A stretch of 64,000 nucleotides of DNA from Dasypus novemcinctus (GCF_030445035.2 NC_080673.1:38498365-38562364); one strand, 5' to 3'. Shown: positions 37,336-49,000, numbered from the stretch's first letter. Made by a program: numbers and translations. The notes: a model not told the origin generated them from the sequence alone.

Positions 37336-38870
37336 ATTACTTATAAAGGAGCAAGAGTGGAGCAGAGGCTCTAGTTGGGGTGAGGTTATAGAGATTGAAG
37401 TGAAAGAAAACGCTATAGACTTAGTAATGAGTCTCCTTGATGAGCGAAAGGAAAACTAATAATTCTAATAATGTCTCAATTTCCATGCCAACATATCTGA
37501 TATAAAATAAAATTTTAATTATTTTGTCAGAGGTATAGATGAAGGCATGGCTGTGGATTAGCAATTATATATAACTCTATTGTATATTTGAAAGGCACCT
37601 TCTTTTTGTTGTTGGAAGGAACCACTGTGCAGGGCTTTTGGTTCTCCCTGAAGGACAGGAACAGTATCTAGGAAACAATGCTTCCTTGTGGCCTAAACGC
37701 AAATTAGCAGAAACCATTTGTTAAATATAACCAGTCATTCTTAAGAGGGCAGAGTCCTTCTTTGGGTATTCTTTATTACAGGCCATTTATCAATTTCTAC
37801 TGATTATTATGGGTAATTGAAGAGGAAAAAGTGTGACCATGACGATTTACTGGCATTTTCCTTGAGGCTAGGATACAAGATAGTTTTGCAAGTGGTATCA
37901 GCAGGCCTGCAAACTTCCTTGCTTCGGGGCAGTGATCCAGTACTGGAAGGTGGTCTCAGCCACCCATCCTTCTGTCCATACATCAGCATCGTAAAACATC
38001 CTGGATGCGTCGTGACGGCGCTGAATGCATAAAAAGGGTTCGCAAGCCTAAATCTATTGTCATCATTCCTGGTGGCAGAGGGGAGTGACAAGATGCTCGC
38101 ACATCGCCGCGTAGTAGCGCGGCATAATAAAGCGTGGTTTGCACCATGTGTAGCACAGATTTCTCGGGTTTTCTGGAAGGTTTTTCCAAGTTCCGCCTCT
38201 CCCCCTCCCCCCCCCCCCCAACGCCCTCCCGCCGTCATCCTGGCCCCAACTGTGCAGAGGTCTTTGACTCCATCTGTCCTTCTGCCGGGGACGAGTTTCT
38301 CTCGCTAAGTGGAGAACACAAGTTTGGCTTCCTAAAGTGCTTATAACCCTCACACTCCGTTCAGCGGGAGCCGAGCGTCAGGCAAGTTGGAGGGTCCGTC
38401 TAGGGGATGGAAGGGGGAAGGTGTGGAGATGATGCTCCCTTCTTCTCCCCCCACCCATCGCCACTTTGCACGCAAAGCCTGTGGAGAGGGCCGGGCGGCC
38501 GGTCCCCACTGGCCCCAAATCTGTCCTTTCTTCTGCCGCTGCTCTCTTCTCTAACCCTGGCCCAGCCGCGAACGCGCCGAGCTGCAGAGCCGCCGCTCGC
38601 AGGTTGAAATCTGCCCTCCTGTGCACCGCGTCACACGGCGGGGAGGGGAGGCGGCGCGAAGTGGGTCCAAGGGGGAGCTGCGCGGTCTCGGCCCCCGGAG
38701 ACGCAGCGGGGAGCGCCCACTCCTCGCCACCCCTCGCCTCGGAGCAGCCGACAGGGCCACAGCCCCAGCCGCCCCTCCCTCCCTCCGCTCCTGCCCGGCG
38801 CCCTCACTCCCGGCCTTACTCCACCCCCTTCCCCGGGCCCGACCCCCATCCTTTCCCTGTGTGCGCGCGC

Positions 38871-38878
38871 TTTAAATA
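38871..38878 (+). promoter_or_regulatory. Candidate TATA-like element
   Basis: TTTAAATA sits right after a GTGCGCGCGC run at the downstream edge of the CpG-rich block and about 370 bases before the start codon. If used, transcription would begin near 38,900. CpG-island promoters often lack TATA boxes, so it may be incidental. Confidence 0.3.
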
Positions 38879-38905
38879 ATTTCCCCCTTTTTGGCAAAAC
38901 AAATA

Positions 38906-39108
38906 ATGCACCTGACTTTACCAGGGGGAAATAACCAGCCGAGCAGAACAAGGAACAGATGTAAAAGGAATAAACGGAGAGAGAAAAAGAGATGAGACTC
39001 GTTTAAAGAAATCCGGAGGCTGAAGAGGTGGCTGCAGCGGCAGAAGCAGCTAGAGCTTCCCTCTCGTGAGCTGTAGGAAGAGGACGTTTTCACCAGTTGC
39101 AGATGTAA
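38906..39108 (+). promoter_or_regulatory. Cluster of four upstream ORFs in the presumed DCHS2 5' leader
   Basis: ATG codons and their stops: 38,906-38,995 (29 codons plus stop, MHLTLPGGNNQ...), 38,959-38,964 (ATG directly followed by TAA), 38,992-39,006 (ATG AGA CTC GTT TAA, overlapping the first stop) and 39,103-39,108 (again ATGTAA). None is in frame with and continuous to the main start. Upstream ORFs, and minimal start-stop ones in particular, generally lower translation of the main frame. This applies only if the transcript starts upstream of them. Confidence 0.5.
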
Positions 39109-39243
39109 CCTAGAGAACTCCTGGGTCGGGTGGTTTGTTTGCCAAGCAAAGTCTTTTCTTCTTTAGCCGCGACGCAGCAGAGGCGCCCGGATTTTTCCGC
39201 GATCCTGCCACAGGCTGGTAGTTACCCGGGAGCTGCGGGGGAA

Positions 39244-41271
39244 ATGAGTCCTGCTGAGCGGAGGATGGGCGAAGGGAGACGGCACCAGGGAGCTCCGGGC
39301 GGCAAGCGCCTCCTGCTCCTCGCGAGGAGAGGGTTACCCCGAGGGTCGCGGAGCGGCGGCACCCAGGCGAAGGGCTCGCTGCTCCGGCTCTTCATTCACG
39401 CGTGGCTGTGGGCGGCCTCGGGCTCGTCTGCCCAGGTGTTCAATCTCAGCCTTTCCGTGGACGAGGGGCTCCCCCCGGACACTCTGGTCGGCGACATCCG
39501 CGCCGGGCTGCCGACCGCGCAGCAGCAGGAGGGGGGCGGCTTCTTTCTGTCTGAGGACTCGGACGACTCCCCGCTGCTGGACGACTTCCACGTGCACCCA
39601 GACACCGGCATCATACGCACGGCTCGGCGCTTGGACCGCGAGCGGCGCGACCACTACAGCTTCGTGGCTGCCACGCTGCTGGGCGCCGTGGTGCAGGTGG
39701 AGATCCGCGTCAACGACGTGAACGACCACTCTCCCCGTTTTCCCCGCGACTCCCTGCAGCTCGACGTCTCCGAGCTCAGCCCGCCAGGTACCGCCTTCCG
39801 TTTGCCAGGTGCCCGTGACCCCGACGCCGGCCTGTTCAGCATACAGGGCTACACTTTGGTGCCAACGTCCGACCTTCCGGAGGACCTCGCGGGACCTGTC
39901 TTCCAGCTGCGCTACGGAACCATGGGGCCCCCGCCTCTCTCCGCCTCCTCATCACCCCTTGAGCCCCTGTACCTGGTGCTATTGCGGCGCTTGGACCGAG
40001 AGACCGCGGCAGCGCACCAGCTGCAGATCGAGGCGTGGGACGGAGGCCACCCGCGGCGCACCGGCCGCCTGCGAGTGGAACTTCGCGTCCTGGATGAGAA
40101 CGACAACCCGCCGGTCTTCGAGCAGGGCGAGTACCGCGCTGTGGTGCGCGAGGACGTCCCACCGGGCGCCGAGGTCTGTCGCGTGCGCGCCACTGACCGC
40201 GACCTGGGGCCCAATGGCCACGTGCGCTACCGCCTGCGCGCGAGGCAGGTGCCCGGGGCGGACAGCGGCAGCGGACCCCTGGGAGACGCGGCCTACTTCT
40301 CCGTGGAGGAGCTGAGCGGCGTGGTGCGGGTGCGGAGGCCGCTGGACCGCGAGGCTCAGGCCTGGCATCAGCTGGTGGTAGAGGCCCGCGACGGAGGAGC
40401 GGAGCCCGAGGTCGCCACCGTGCGAGTGTCCATCGCGGTGCTGGACGTGAATGACAACCCACCTGCCATTCACCTGCTCTTCCTTACCGAGGGGGGCGGC
40501 TCCCGCGTCTCGGAGGGCGCCAGGCCGGGCGACTACGTGGCTCGCGTCTCGGTTTCCGATGCGGACAGCGACCCAGAGAAAGAAAAGGAGGCCGCTGGGG
40601 AGCTTGGCGTGGGCCTCGGAGGCGGGGACATCTCCCTGTCTTTGGAAGGCGGGGAAGGAGCCTTTGCGTTGCGGCCCGGCGGTCCTCCGGGGGTATATTT
40701 CCTTTGTGTAGAGGGACCCTTGGACAGGGAGACTCGTGACCTGTATGAATTGCTGCTAGTGGCCACGGATAAGGGATCCCCGCCGCTGAGCACCGAGGAG
40801 ACCCTGCTGCTCTGGGTCGCCGACCTCAATGACCAGCCGCCGCTCTTCAGCCAGGAGCACTACCTAGCCTCAGTGTCTGAGGCCGTGGCCCCCGGCACCG
40901 CGGTTGTGTGGGTAAGTGCCACCGATGCGGATGAGGCTGGCACCGACCACGCCCGGCTGCGCTATACGCTGGTCCAACCCCTGGCTCGCTGCAGACCAGA
41001 GGCTCTGTCGCCCACGGTGGGATGTGGATCGTCCTTCACCATTCACCCAGAAAATGGCTTGATAAGCACCATCCGGGCTCTAGATCGCGAGGTCCAGGAG
41101 ACGGTGGAGCTGAGGGTGGTGGCCCACGATCTCGGCACACCCTCCCTCTCTGCCACCTGCCAGGTGAGCATCACCGTGGATGACGTGAATGACAACGAGC
41201 CCGTCTTCCAGAGGCAGGTATACAATGCCACTCTTGAAGAACATGCCCCAGTTGGACACTGTTTTCTGCAG
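39244..41271 (+). CDS. DCHS2: DCHS2 first coding exon (dachsous cadherin-related 2), partial
   Basis: Dachsous proteins are giant protocadherins at the cell surface that bind Fat cadherins in trans and take part in planar cell polarity and Hippo signalling; DCHS2 is the less studied mammalian paralogue. This exon gives residues 1-676. Residues 46-58 form a hydrophobic signal core (LLRLFIHAWLWAA), with likely cleavage after SSA63. Cadherin repeats EC1-EC5 end at the calcium-binding linkers NDVNDHSPRF (157-166), LDENDNPPVF (283-292), LDVNDNPPAI (400-409), ADLNDQPPLF (526-535) and DDVNDNEPVF (646-655); EC6 starts with RQVYNATLEEH. LDRE motifs recur in the repeats, and EC4 has an acidic, glycine-rich insertion near 440-470. 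I chose ATG 39,244 because no in-frame ATG lies upstream (the frame opens only at a GTG) and MSPAERRMGEGRR resembles the human N-terminus as I recall it. A second ATG at codon 8 has a stronger context (AGGATGG). The rest of the roughly 3,000-residue protein lies outside the window. Confidence 0.95.
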
Positions 41272-41280
41272 GTGAGTGCA
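41269..41280 (+). other. DCHS2: Splice donor ending DCHS2 exon 1
   Basis: The sequence CAG|GTGAGTGCA places the exon end at 41,271. The coding length to this point is 2,028 bases, so the intron is in phase 0. After this point the open frame reads VSAAGLWILEAMGRV, which no longer looks like a cadherin repeat. The family continues with V(T/S)A-DADSG in the next exon, which supports splicing here. Confidence 0.9.
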
Positions 41281-42304
41281 GCAGGCCTTTGGATCCTGGA
41301 AGCCATGGGAAGGGTTGGGGAGGTTGTAGGTATATCCAGCGAAGGAGAAGTGTGATGTGTATGGCCATATATATCCCTGCTCCGAAAGCAGGGAACCTGG
41401 GCTCTAGTTCCCCTTCTATAGGGAGATGAATGTGTGTCCTCAGATCAGGTCATCTTTGCCAGGGGATTGACCTTCATCATTGCTAAGGTTCTTGATTTTG
41501 ATTAAGGAGGCCTGATTTCCTCATGATGGATATTTGCACCCAAATTAGTTTGGGAGGAATCACTCATTTTAAGCCAAACAGTATGTGAAGGCAATATGTC
41601 TTTTTTTTTTTTCCAATATTAAATGGCATCCTAAGGAAATAAGGTGGCTGGCATAAATGAGTTTTTCAGATGATTAAAAGCCTTCCTTTATACACAGAAA
41701 CTGTTTTGAGTAACCATTTCCAGAGACTCCTTCCACCTTTTCCTTTCTCTTCAGAAACTTACAAAGGTTGGTTGAGGGCACCAAGTCATTGTGATATCAT
41801 TTGTGGACTGATTTCCTGCCAGTGATGCCTTCAGGACTCTAAACAGCAGTGGGGCTGAAGGGTCCCTTATACAATGGGACACTCTACCCTGCTTTTTTGA
41901 TTTGGGTGTGTTGCCTTTTAGAGTTGTTCTGATCTCACTTTTACTGCCAGAATGTTTTGCTTTGTTCTTCTCATGTGCCTCCTTCTAGTACCACTTCTGT
42001 TTCCAGTTTCCTATTTCTTATCTGATGTGAGATAACAAGATTTCCAAGATTGTTAGAACTGGAGTAAATGGTTATTAGAACCTGAAGGGTTAACTTGTGA
42101 ATGAAGCTCTAAAACTTAATTTAGTTTGCAGACTGAGTTGTTTTAAAATCTCTACTGTTTATTTTCTCAATTGCAGCTAGGGGTTTGAGGCTTTAGCCTT
42201 ATAAGTGAGGTCTAAAATGATAACCTTTAGATAAGTGAGATGCTGCTATGTTGTAAAAATGGATTTCTTAACTGTTCTATCCTTTTGAACTTTGGGTCTG
42301 TGGA

Positions 42305-42326
42305 TAATAATAATAATAATAATAAT
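42305..42326. repeat. (TAA)n microsatellite
   Basis: Seven consecutive TAA units in an AT-rich setting. Confidence 0.9.
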
Positions 42327-42389
42327 CTCCATCCTTTTCTTGACTGTGATTGTAACTCAGAGTTGCAAAGTTATTAAAAGGAGGCATGC

Positions 42390-42690
42390 AAATTAGTAAA
42401 TGCTAACTACTACAACAGACAAATCCGCAAACATCAGTGACTAACACAAATCAAAGTTTATAAATCTCTCAGACAAAATCTGATGCAACTTGACTGGTCT
42501 CCTCCATCCAATGTAGGGGCAAGTCCGGGAGTGACTTATCTTCTCCCACCAATGTCCTGTTGCCCTTTGGTGATCACATGCTTCCAGTGCACTTGGCATT
42601 CGGTGACTACAGTGGAGGCTGGGACGTGGGGAGGAGCACATGCATATCCAGGGGGCACCAACAGTTTCTGCCATGGGTTTTTGAACATGC
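42390..42690 (-). repeat. Possible ancient LTR or DNA-element remnant
   Basis: The order TAACACAAATCAAAGTTTAT, CTGGTCTCCTCCATCCAATG and GGAGGAGCACATGCAT is reminiscent of old mammalian LTR elements read in reverse. The similarity is loose and I cannot name the family. Confidence 0.25.
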
Positions 42691-44219
42691 GGTCATTGTA
42701 GATGAGAGGTTGGACTAGATGACTTCCAAGATTTCTTCCTTCTGAAAGACCCTAAGAATCTTGGTATGAAATCATTCAATGTAGCTCTATTCGAAGGAAA
42801 GTAAGCAGGGTGGATTAATTATGATTCTTTTTATGGGACATTATGATTCTTTTATGGGAACCTGTCTTTAGGGTTGTTTCTAAAATTGTGAGGTGATTCT
42901 GCAATGAGATGTGAGTTTATCCCATTATGTCTCGATATGTGGTGGATCCATTATAGTAATCTGAATTTGGCTCATTTGTAGGACCCCATCTTCAACAATT
43001 AGGAAAAAAAAATTTCCAGGTTGCCAACTCTTGCTACATTTGGTATTAAATTGTGCTTGTTAGAAGTTCTAGAAATTCCTGTGATCCAGCCCCTCAAAAT
43101 TGCAGACACCCTCTTTCTCATGATGCTCTCTGTTGGCCTCTCCACAGCAACCTTGGGAAGATTCTTTGGGTTTCAAAGCCTCCTAGCTGGCTTGTCCCGT
43201 AACTTCCAGGCAGGCTTCATAAAAGTGTCTTCTTCCTCCTTTCTATCTCTTTACTCTCTCAATCTTTTTTTTTTTTTTTTAAATACTGCTTTGTAAAAAC
43301 TAACCTCTCCATCTAACCTTTGGTTCTCATGGCCTCTCCTTTCTTCTAGGACTTTGCTTCATTATATTTTGTCAATTCTTTATATCTGTATCTTCTTTCT
43401 CTTGCTCTCATCAGTTTTTCCCCTTTAGACTTCACAGCTGCTCAAGTTTCCTCTGTGAAGAACATAAAAAACAGAACAAAACACAACAGGAAAAAAATCA
43501 TTCCTAGATTTTCTTCAAGGGAATACCATGCCATCTAATTGAACAAATCCTTGAGTCTTCAAGGTGTGGTGGTGAAAGAAGTCTACAGGTGCTCCTCACT
43601 ACTGATCCCTGGGGGTTCTCCTGCCATTATTGCTGCTCCTGCTGCCTCCATGCTGCCCCATCCCCACTCTGTCGAGGGCTGGCTGGACCCTTTTATACTC
43701 TTATACCCAGATTGGAGTGTTCCAAAGACTTTAAAGGCAGAGCAGAGCAAAGGGAAGTACTACAGAGTACAAGAACCATTTGGCAGCCTGAGATAGGCAG
43801 CCAGTAGCCCCAGAGAATTGCCTCAATTTGGTAGGCACTTGCCTGGATTTCTTAATTCCTTTCTCTCCACTGGCCTCCATGGGGTCCATCTTCCCAACCT
43901 ACCTCCCAGGAGCTCCTTGACCCTTTCATGGCAGGACAGAGAATGTTCCACTCTGCAGATACCCAGGATGTCACCTCCAGTTCTAGTGTCTTGCCTGAGA
44001 TTCTATTTCCTTTCAAATCATTGTCAAAAAGTCTCATTTCAAACTCTAGGCAAGACCTCTGCCTTCTACCCCTCACTACAGTTGTGTGAGCTGAGGTTGC
44101 AGGTTTTATCTTATAACCAGATCTCAAAACAAAATAGCTCCAGCATTCATACTCAAATTATATACATGCTATAACGAGAAGATTATTCTTACATACTCCC
44201 TTAAGCATCAGTGCTAGTT

Positions 44220-44365
44220 TCATTCTTTAATTCATTTATTTAATCAAACAACAGCATTTATTGGATAAGTAACATTCAGTGAGCAAATACGTACTGAGTA
44301 CCTGTGACATGCCAGGAAGTGTATTAGGGACTGGGGATGCCTCAAGCGCGCAAAACAAGTAAGAT
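44220..44365 (-). repeat. L2 3' end, reverse orientation
   Basis: TTCATTTATTTAATCAAACA, CAGCATTTATTGGATAAG, ACTGAGTACCTGTGACATGC and TTAGGGACTGGGGATGCC follow the reverse complement of the conserved L2 3' tail. Confidence 0.7.
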
Positions 44366-44399
44366 CTCTTTTAGCAGTGGTATCTGCCACCTCCTTCCC

Positions 44400-44955
44400 T
44401 TCACTGTCAGCTCTTGTGAATGGATGACATAGGTCCCTGCCTCCATTTGCTGATCACTCATCCCCCTCTAATCAGATTCTCCCCCACCAGTCTACTAGAT
44501 TCTGCTTCTCCAAAGTTATCAATAATCCTTTGATTGTCAAATCCAATTTCTTTTCTTAACCTTAGCCTCCTTCATTCTCTTGGCCACATATTGGACTGCT
44601 GCCTACCTCCTCTTTCTTGAATGTGTCTTCCCTGCTTTTGTGTCATTTCATTTTCTTTCTGTCTCTCTCTTTCCTCTTACTACTTTCTTCTTGTGTCAGT
44701 CCACACTCTAGGTGATAGAGGCATTTCCAAAGGATCTGTCTTTCTCCCACTACTCTCCTTTCTGTACTTTTTTCTTCAATATTTCCAGGATTCTTTTTTT
44801 TTTCAAATTTCCTGAGTCAAACTCCCTTATATGCTCTAGATTAACTTTTCACTACCTGATATGGATCTTTACTGGAATATATTTTTGGCACCTCAGATCT
44901 ACCATTTCCCAAATTGAACTCATCTCCCTTCCACCATTTTTCTTAAACTTTCATT
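44400..44955 (+). repeat. L2-like LINE fragment
   Basis: A pyrimidine-rich segment with TCAAATCCAATTTCTTTTC, TTGGCCACATATTGGACTGC, CTACTGGAATATAT and ATTTCCCAAATTGAACTCAT phrases in the order of the L2 reverse transcriptase region, forward strand. Strongly diverged. Confidence 0.45.
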
Positions 44956-46099
44956 AATCAGCTCATTTTGTAAAGTTTTTTGTTGTCAATGTCTGCTTTC
45001 TATATATGCATACACATTCACTTGGTATGCATCTCTGGGTGTGTATTTGCTGTTTGTTGGGGTGATTGCATTGTGCATTGCTGAAGATTACAAGGGTAAA
45101 GGACAAGGTGATGTCCCTTAGCAATTGGTTGAGTAAAAGACAGGTTTTGAGATTCCAAACTGGGGTTGTGGGAGAGAGCACCTGACTCTGCTTATTTGTT
45201 CGCTTTCTTAGTGTGAACTTTGTGGAGTCTAGGAGGGGTGCCAGGGCACTGACCATTGAAGATGGTATCTACCATCTGGGAAGAAACTGAGAGGTGGGAA
45301 GTACTGATTATTCCTGCTCTTCATGGACTGGAAAAGACTAACTTGTATCCTGTTTCTGATTCAGGGTATCTTCTGGGATTAACCCCCTAACATTTAGTAA
45401 AATCTTTCTAAATGTGTTAGCTTTGTCTCAGCTGTACATTTTTACCTCATTTTTACCTCAGCTGGAGGTAAAAATGGAGAACCTAAAATGCTCCTTAGGG
45501 GGTGGTCTGATTTAAGAGAAGGGTTGTTTATCAGGGCTTTGGGCAAAGTGTCCAGGGCAAGTAGCACCTCCTGAGGTCTTTGTGGTAATGGTGGCAGGAA
45601 TCAGCTAGAGATACGAGATAAGGAGATTGTTTGGAACAGTATGGTGCCCTTTCCCCAAGAGGATCTCCTGGTGACAGTTTTGGAAGTAAGAGATTTTATT
45701 AAGGAAGGAGTTGTTTCTTAAATCTTAGTGTTATCCTATCCACAAATTTGACTACAATGTTTTTCACAGACTTTAGTATTTCTTACATGTGTCCCTTATT
45801 TTATATGCATGGTCATCCCCCTAGTTCTATCCTCATTATTCTTTACCTATTGGCATGCCCATCAAACTGGAGAGATTGTATCTCAAAGTGTGCCATTCTT
45901 TCCCCCTAAGTGTTCTCTGGGTTCTGTCTAGCTCTTAATGCTTGTTGTGGTGCTAAAATTATGGGTGAAGTTGCATTAATAAAACAATGGATTGTGACTA
46001 CCTGAGGACAGGGACTGCAATGATGGTGATGGCAGTGGAAACATTGAAACCCTGAATTCTGCTGAGACTTTGCAAGATAAACCTTTAATGGTCTGACCT

Positions 46100-49000
46100 G
46101 AGGACACTACCCAATGTCAAGCATGTACCTCCCAACCTCTACCTACCCAAGGAATCCTGACCTCCTCCTCACCCAATATCAAGCCTGTATCATACAACCT
46201 CCATCCTGCCCCAAGGAGTCTTGGCCTCCTCCCTGCCCTGAGAAGACCATCATCCAACGTCCACTCTGCCCTGAGGAATCTGCCATCCAACCCTCACCTG
46301 AAGCAATTAAATCTGTCTCTATAGATGAAACTACAAAGGAATGTCCTGAGATAATTAGTTTGCCAGACATTTCTAAGCTCTTTTTTACCCACACTCACCA
46401 CCCCTCTTCTCTGCAGATGTATAACTGGACTAAAGTCAAAACAAACCCCCAAAGGTAAAGTACAAAATGTGACCCATGAGGAAGTATGTTATACTCTAAA
46501 AGAACTGCATATGTTTTCCAAAGTATATAGATAAAAATTCTATATAGATAGAATATGTGTGGGAATGGATATTAAGGGTATGAAATAACTGTGGAAGGAA
46601 TATAACATTGGTTCAGGCTGAATTTATCAATGTGGGCTCACTGAACAAGATTCTGGATTCAATGTTGTAGCATTAAAGGTTAGAAAAGGCCTTAACAGTT
46701 TGTGTGGGTGACTGGTTGAAACATGGACCAGAAGATGACCTATAATGCCTGAGGTCGAGATGCCCTATATACCCTGTGATACTCTAGATGAGGGGATCCA
46801 AAGGCTTAGAGATTGGAATGCTAGAATGGATTTACCATTTAAGACCTGCCCATACACACTTTTCGCCAGAGCTGTGGGGAATAAATTTGTGAGACTACTT
46901 TCATCTTGCCTGATGAGCCCTCTGTGGTTGCTGTCAGGGAACTAGACTCCTTGAACGCCACGGGAATGATGGGGTCCTGGGCTCACAGGAGCCAAGTAGC
47001 AGCACTTACTTGATGAGGACAGGGTGGGCGTGGCTCCCACAATGCAATGTAGACTCAAAACTGCAATCAAAAGACTCTGAATCACGTAGAGCTATGGTGT
47101 TGGATAAAGATCATGAAGTACCTAGAAGTAAAATAGATGGACAGTCTATTAAATTCCTACTAGATCTGTATAAGCAGAAGAGTTCTAAGTAGAATGAACA
47201 AAACCTTAACTTGAAGACAGAAACAGAGTCATGGCTTCTTAATCAATTCCAAGATTTGAGACAGATTACAGACCTAGAGCCCCTTGAAGGAGGGCAAGAC
47301 CAGGTCCCGTTAAGGATCCTGTTACATTGCCAAAAATTTATACTGTTAATCTTCCTCCCAGCTTTCCCCAAAGAGACCTAAGGCCTTTTAACAGGGTAAC
47401 TGTATTGGGAAAAAGGAAAGGATAAAAAATGTTGGGAATTATTAGACACTTGCTCAGAAGTGACAATAATTCCAGAAGACCCAAAATGTCACTCTGGTCT
47501 GCCAGTCAGAATAGGGCCTTATGGAGGTCAAGTGATGATGGAGTTTTAGCTCAGATCCATCTCAGAGTTGGTCCAGTGGGTCCAGTGGACCCATTCTGTG
47601 GTTATTTCCTCAGTTCCAGAATGCATAATTGGAATAGACATACCATGCAACTAGCAGAATCCCCACACTGGATCCTTGACTTGTCAAGTACGGGCTGTTA
47701 TGGTAGGAAATGCCAAGTGGAAGCCTCTAGAACTTCTCATACCTAGCAGAATAGTAAATCAGAAGCACTACCGGATTCCTGGAGGGATTGCAGAGATTAG
47801 TGCCACCATCAAGGATTTGAAGGATGCAGGGGGTGGTAATTCCCACCACATCCCCATTCACCTGTCCTATTTAGCCTGTGGAGAAAACAGATGGTCTTGG
47901 AGCTTACAGTAAATTGTTGTAAACTTAACAAGGTGGTGACTCCAATTGCAGCTGTTGGTCCAGATGTAAGATCACTGCTTGAGCAAATCAACATATTTAC
48001 TGATACTTCATATGTAGTTATTGATCCGGCAAATGCTTTTTTCTCAGTTGCTCTCAGTAAGGACCACGAGAAACAGCTTGCTTTCAGTGGCAAGGCCCCC
48101 AATGCCCCCAATGCACCTTCACTGTCCTACCTCAGGGGTATATCAACTCTCCAGCCCTGTCTACAGGAAACTTGATAGTCTGTCCCTCCCATAAGACATC
48201 ACGCTGGTCCATTATATTGATGATATCATGCTGATTGGACCTAGTGAGCAACTACTCTAGACTTATTGGTAAGACATTTGCATGAGAGAGGATGGGAGAT
48301 AAATCCAACAAAAATATAGGAGCCTTCCACCTCTGTGAAATTTCTAGGTGTCAGGAGGTGTGGTGCATATAGAGATAGCTCTTCCAAGGATAACTGTTGT
48401 ATCTGGCCTTTCCTAAATCCAAAAAGATTCACAAAGCTTAGTTGGTCTCTTTGGATTTTGGAGACAATGTATTCCTCATTTGGGTGTTTTACTCCAGCCC
48501 ATTTACTGAGTGACCAGAAAAGCTGCTAGTTTTGAGTGACCAAAAAAAGAGGGGGCTCTGTGACCAGTCTGTGCTGCTATGCAAGCTGCTTTGCCATGTG
48601 GGCCATATAATCTAGCTGATTCAATTGTGCTGGAAGTGTCAGTGGCAAATAGAGAGGTATCTGGAGCCTTTGGCATGCCCCTATATGAGAATCACAACAC
48701 AGCCCTTAGGATTTTGCAGCAAAGCCCAGTCTTCCTCTGCAGATAGCTACTTTCCTCTTGAGAAACAGCTTTTGACTTGCTACTGGGCTTTCGTAGAGAC
48801 TGAATGCTTAACCATGGGCTACCAAGTTACCATGAGACCTGAGTTGCCTGTCATGGGCTGGGTATTATCTGACCCACCAAACCATAAAGTTGGGCATGCG
48901 CAGAACTCTCCATCATAAAGTGGAAGTGGAATGTATGAGAAAGGGCTCAAGTGGGTCCTCAAGGCATAGTAATTTTCATGAAGAATTGGCCCAAATACCT

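Larger units (their letters stand above)
34941..38339. other. Sequence upstream of the DCHS2 promoter
   Basis: Contains two MIRs and an L2 (listed separately) and otherwise no gene. From about 37,980 the CpG density rises towards the promoter. A block at 38,013-38,036 has a TGACG site followed by ATAAAAAG. A C-run lies near 38,206-38,220. Confidence 0.5.
38340..41200 (+). promoter_or_regulatory. DCHS2: CpG-rich promoter region and first exon of DCHS2
   Basis: CpG dinucleotides and GC content rise sharply against the AT-rich surroundings, from the GAGCCGAGCGTC block near 38,370 through the whole coding exon. The part upstream of the leader (38,500-38,870) has GC-rich, C-run-rich sequence typical of CpG-island promoters. 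A TTTAAATA element lies at 38,871. I infer the transcription start lies somewhere between about 38,880 and 39,160. The exact start cannot be read from sequence. Confidence 0.75.

Noticed and set aside
38037-38048. Pol III B box (GGTTCGCAAGCC)
   Set aside because: It resembles a B box, but there is no A box at a suitable distance and no terminator T-run close by.
38466-38879. 137-codon forward frame in the CpG-rich region
   Set aside because: High GC lowers stop frequency. The translation is low-complexity proline/alanine/arginine, and it lies upstream of the DCHS2 leader.
39130-39243. Upstream extension of the DCHS2 frame (38 codons)
   Set aside because: It begins at GTG, not ATG. A polypyrimidine-AG acceptor-like site lies within it, and the ATG at 39,244 fits the family N-terminus and has a signal peptide downstream.
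39809-40315. 168-codon forward frame overlapping DCHS2
   Set aside because: Wrong-frame shadow of the same exon, rich in R, S and T, with no family features.
39836-40462. Long reverse-strand open frame (208 codons) opposite the DCHS2 exon
   Set aside because: It is a shadow of a GC-rich coding exon. Composition is arginine and proline rich without domain signature. The cadherin frame explains the sequence fully.
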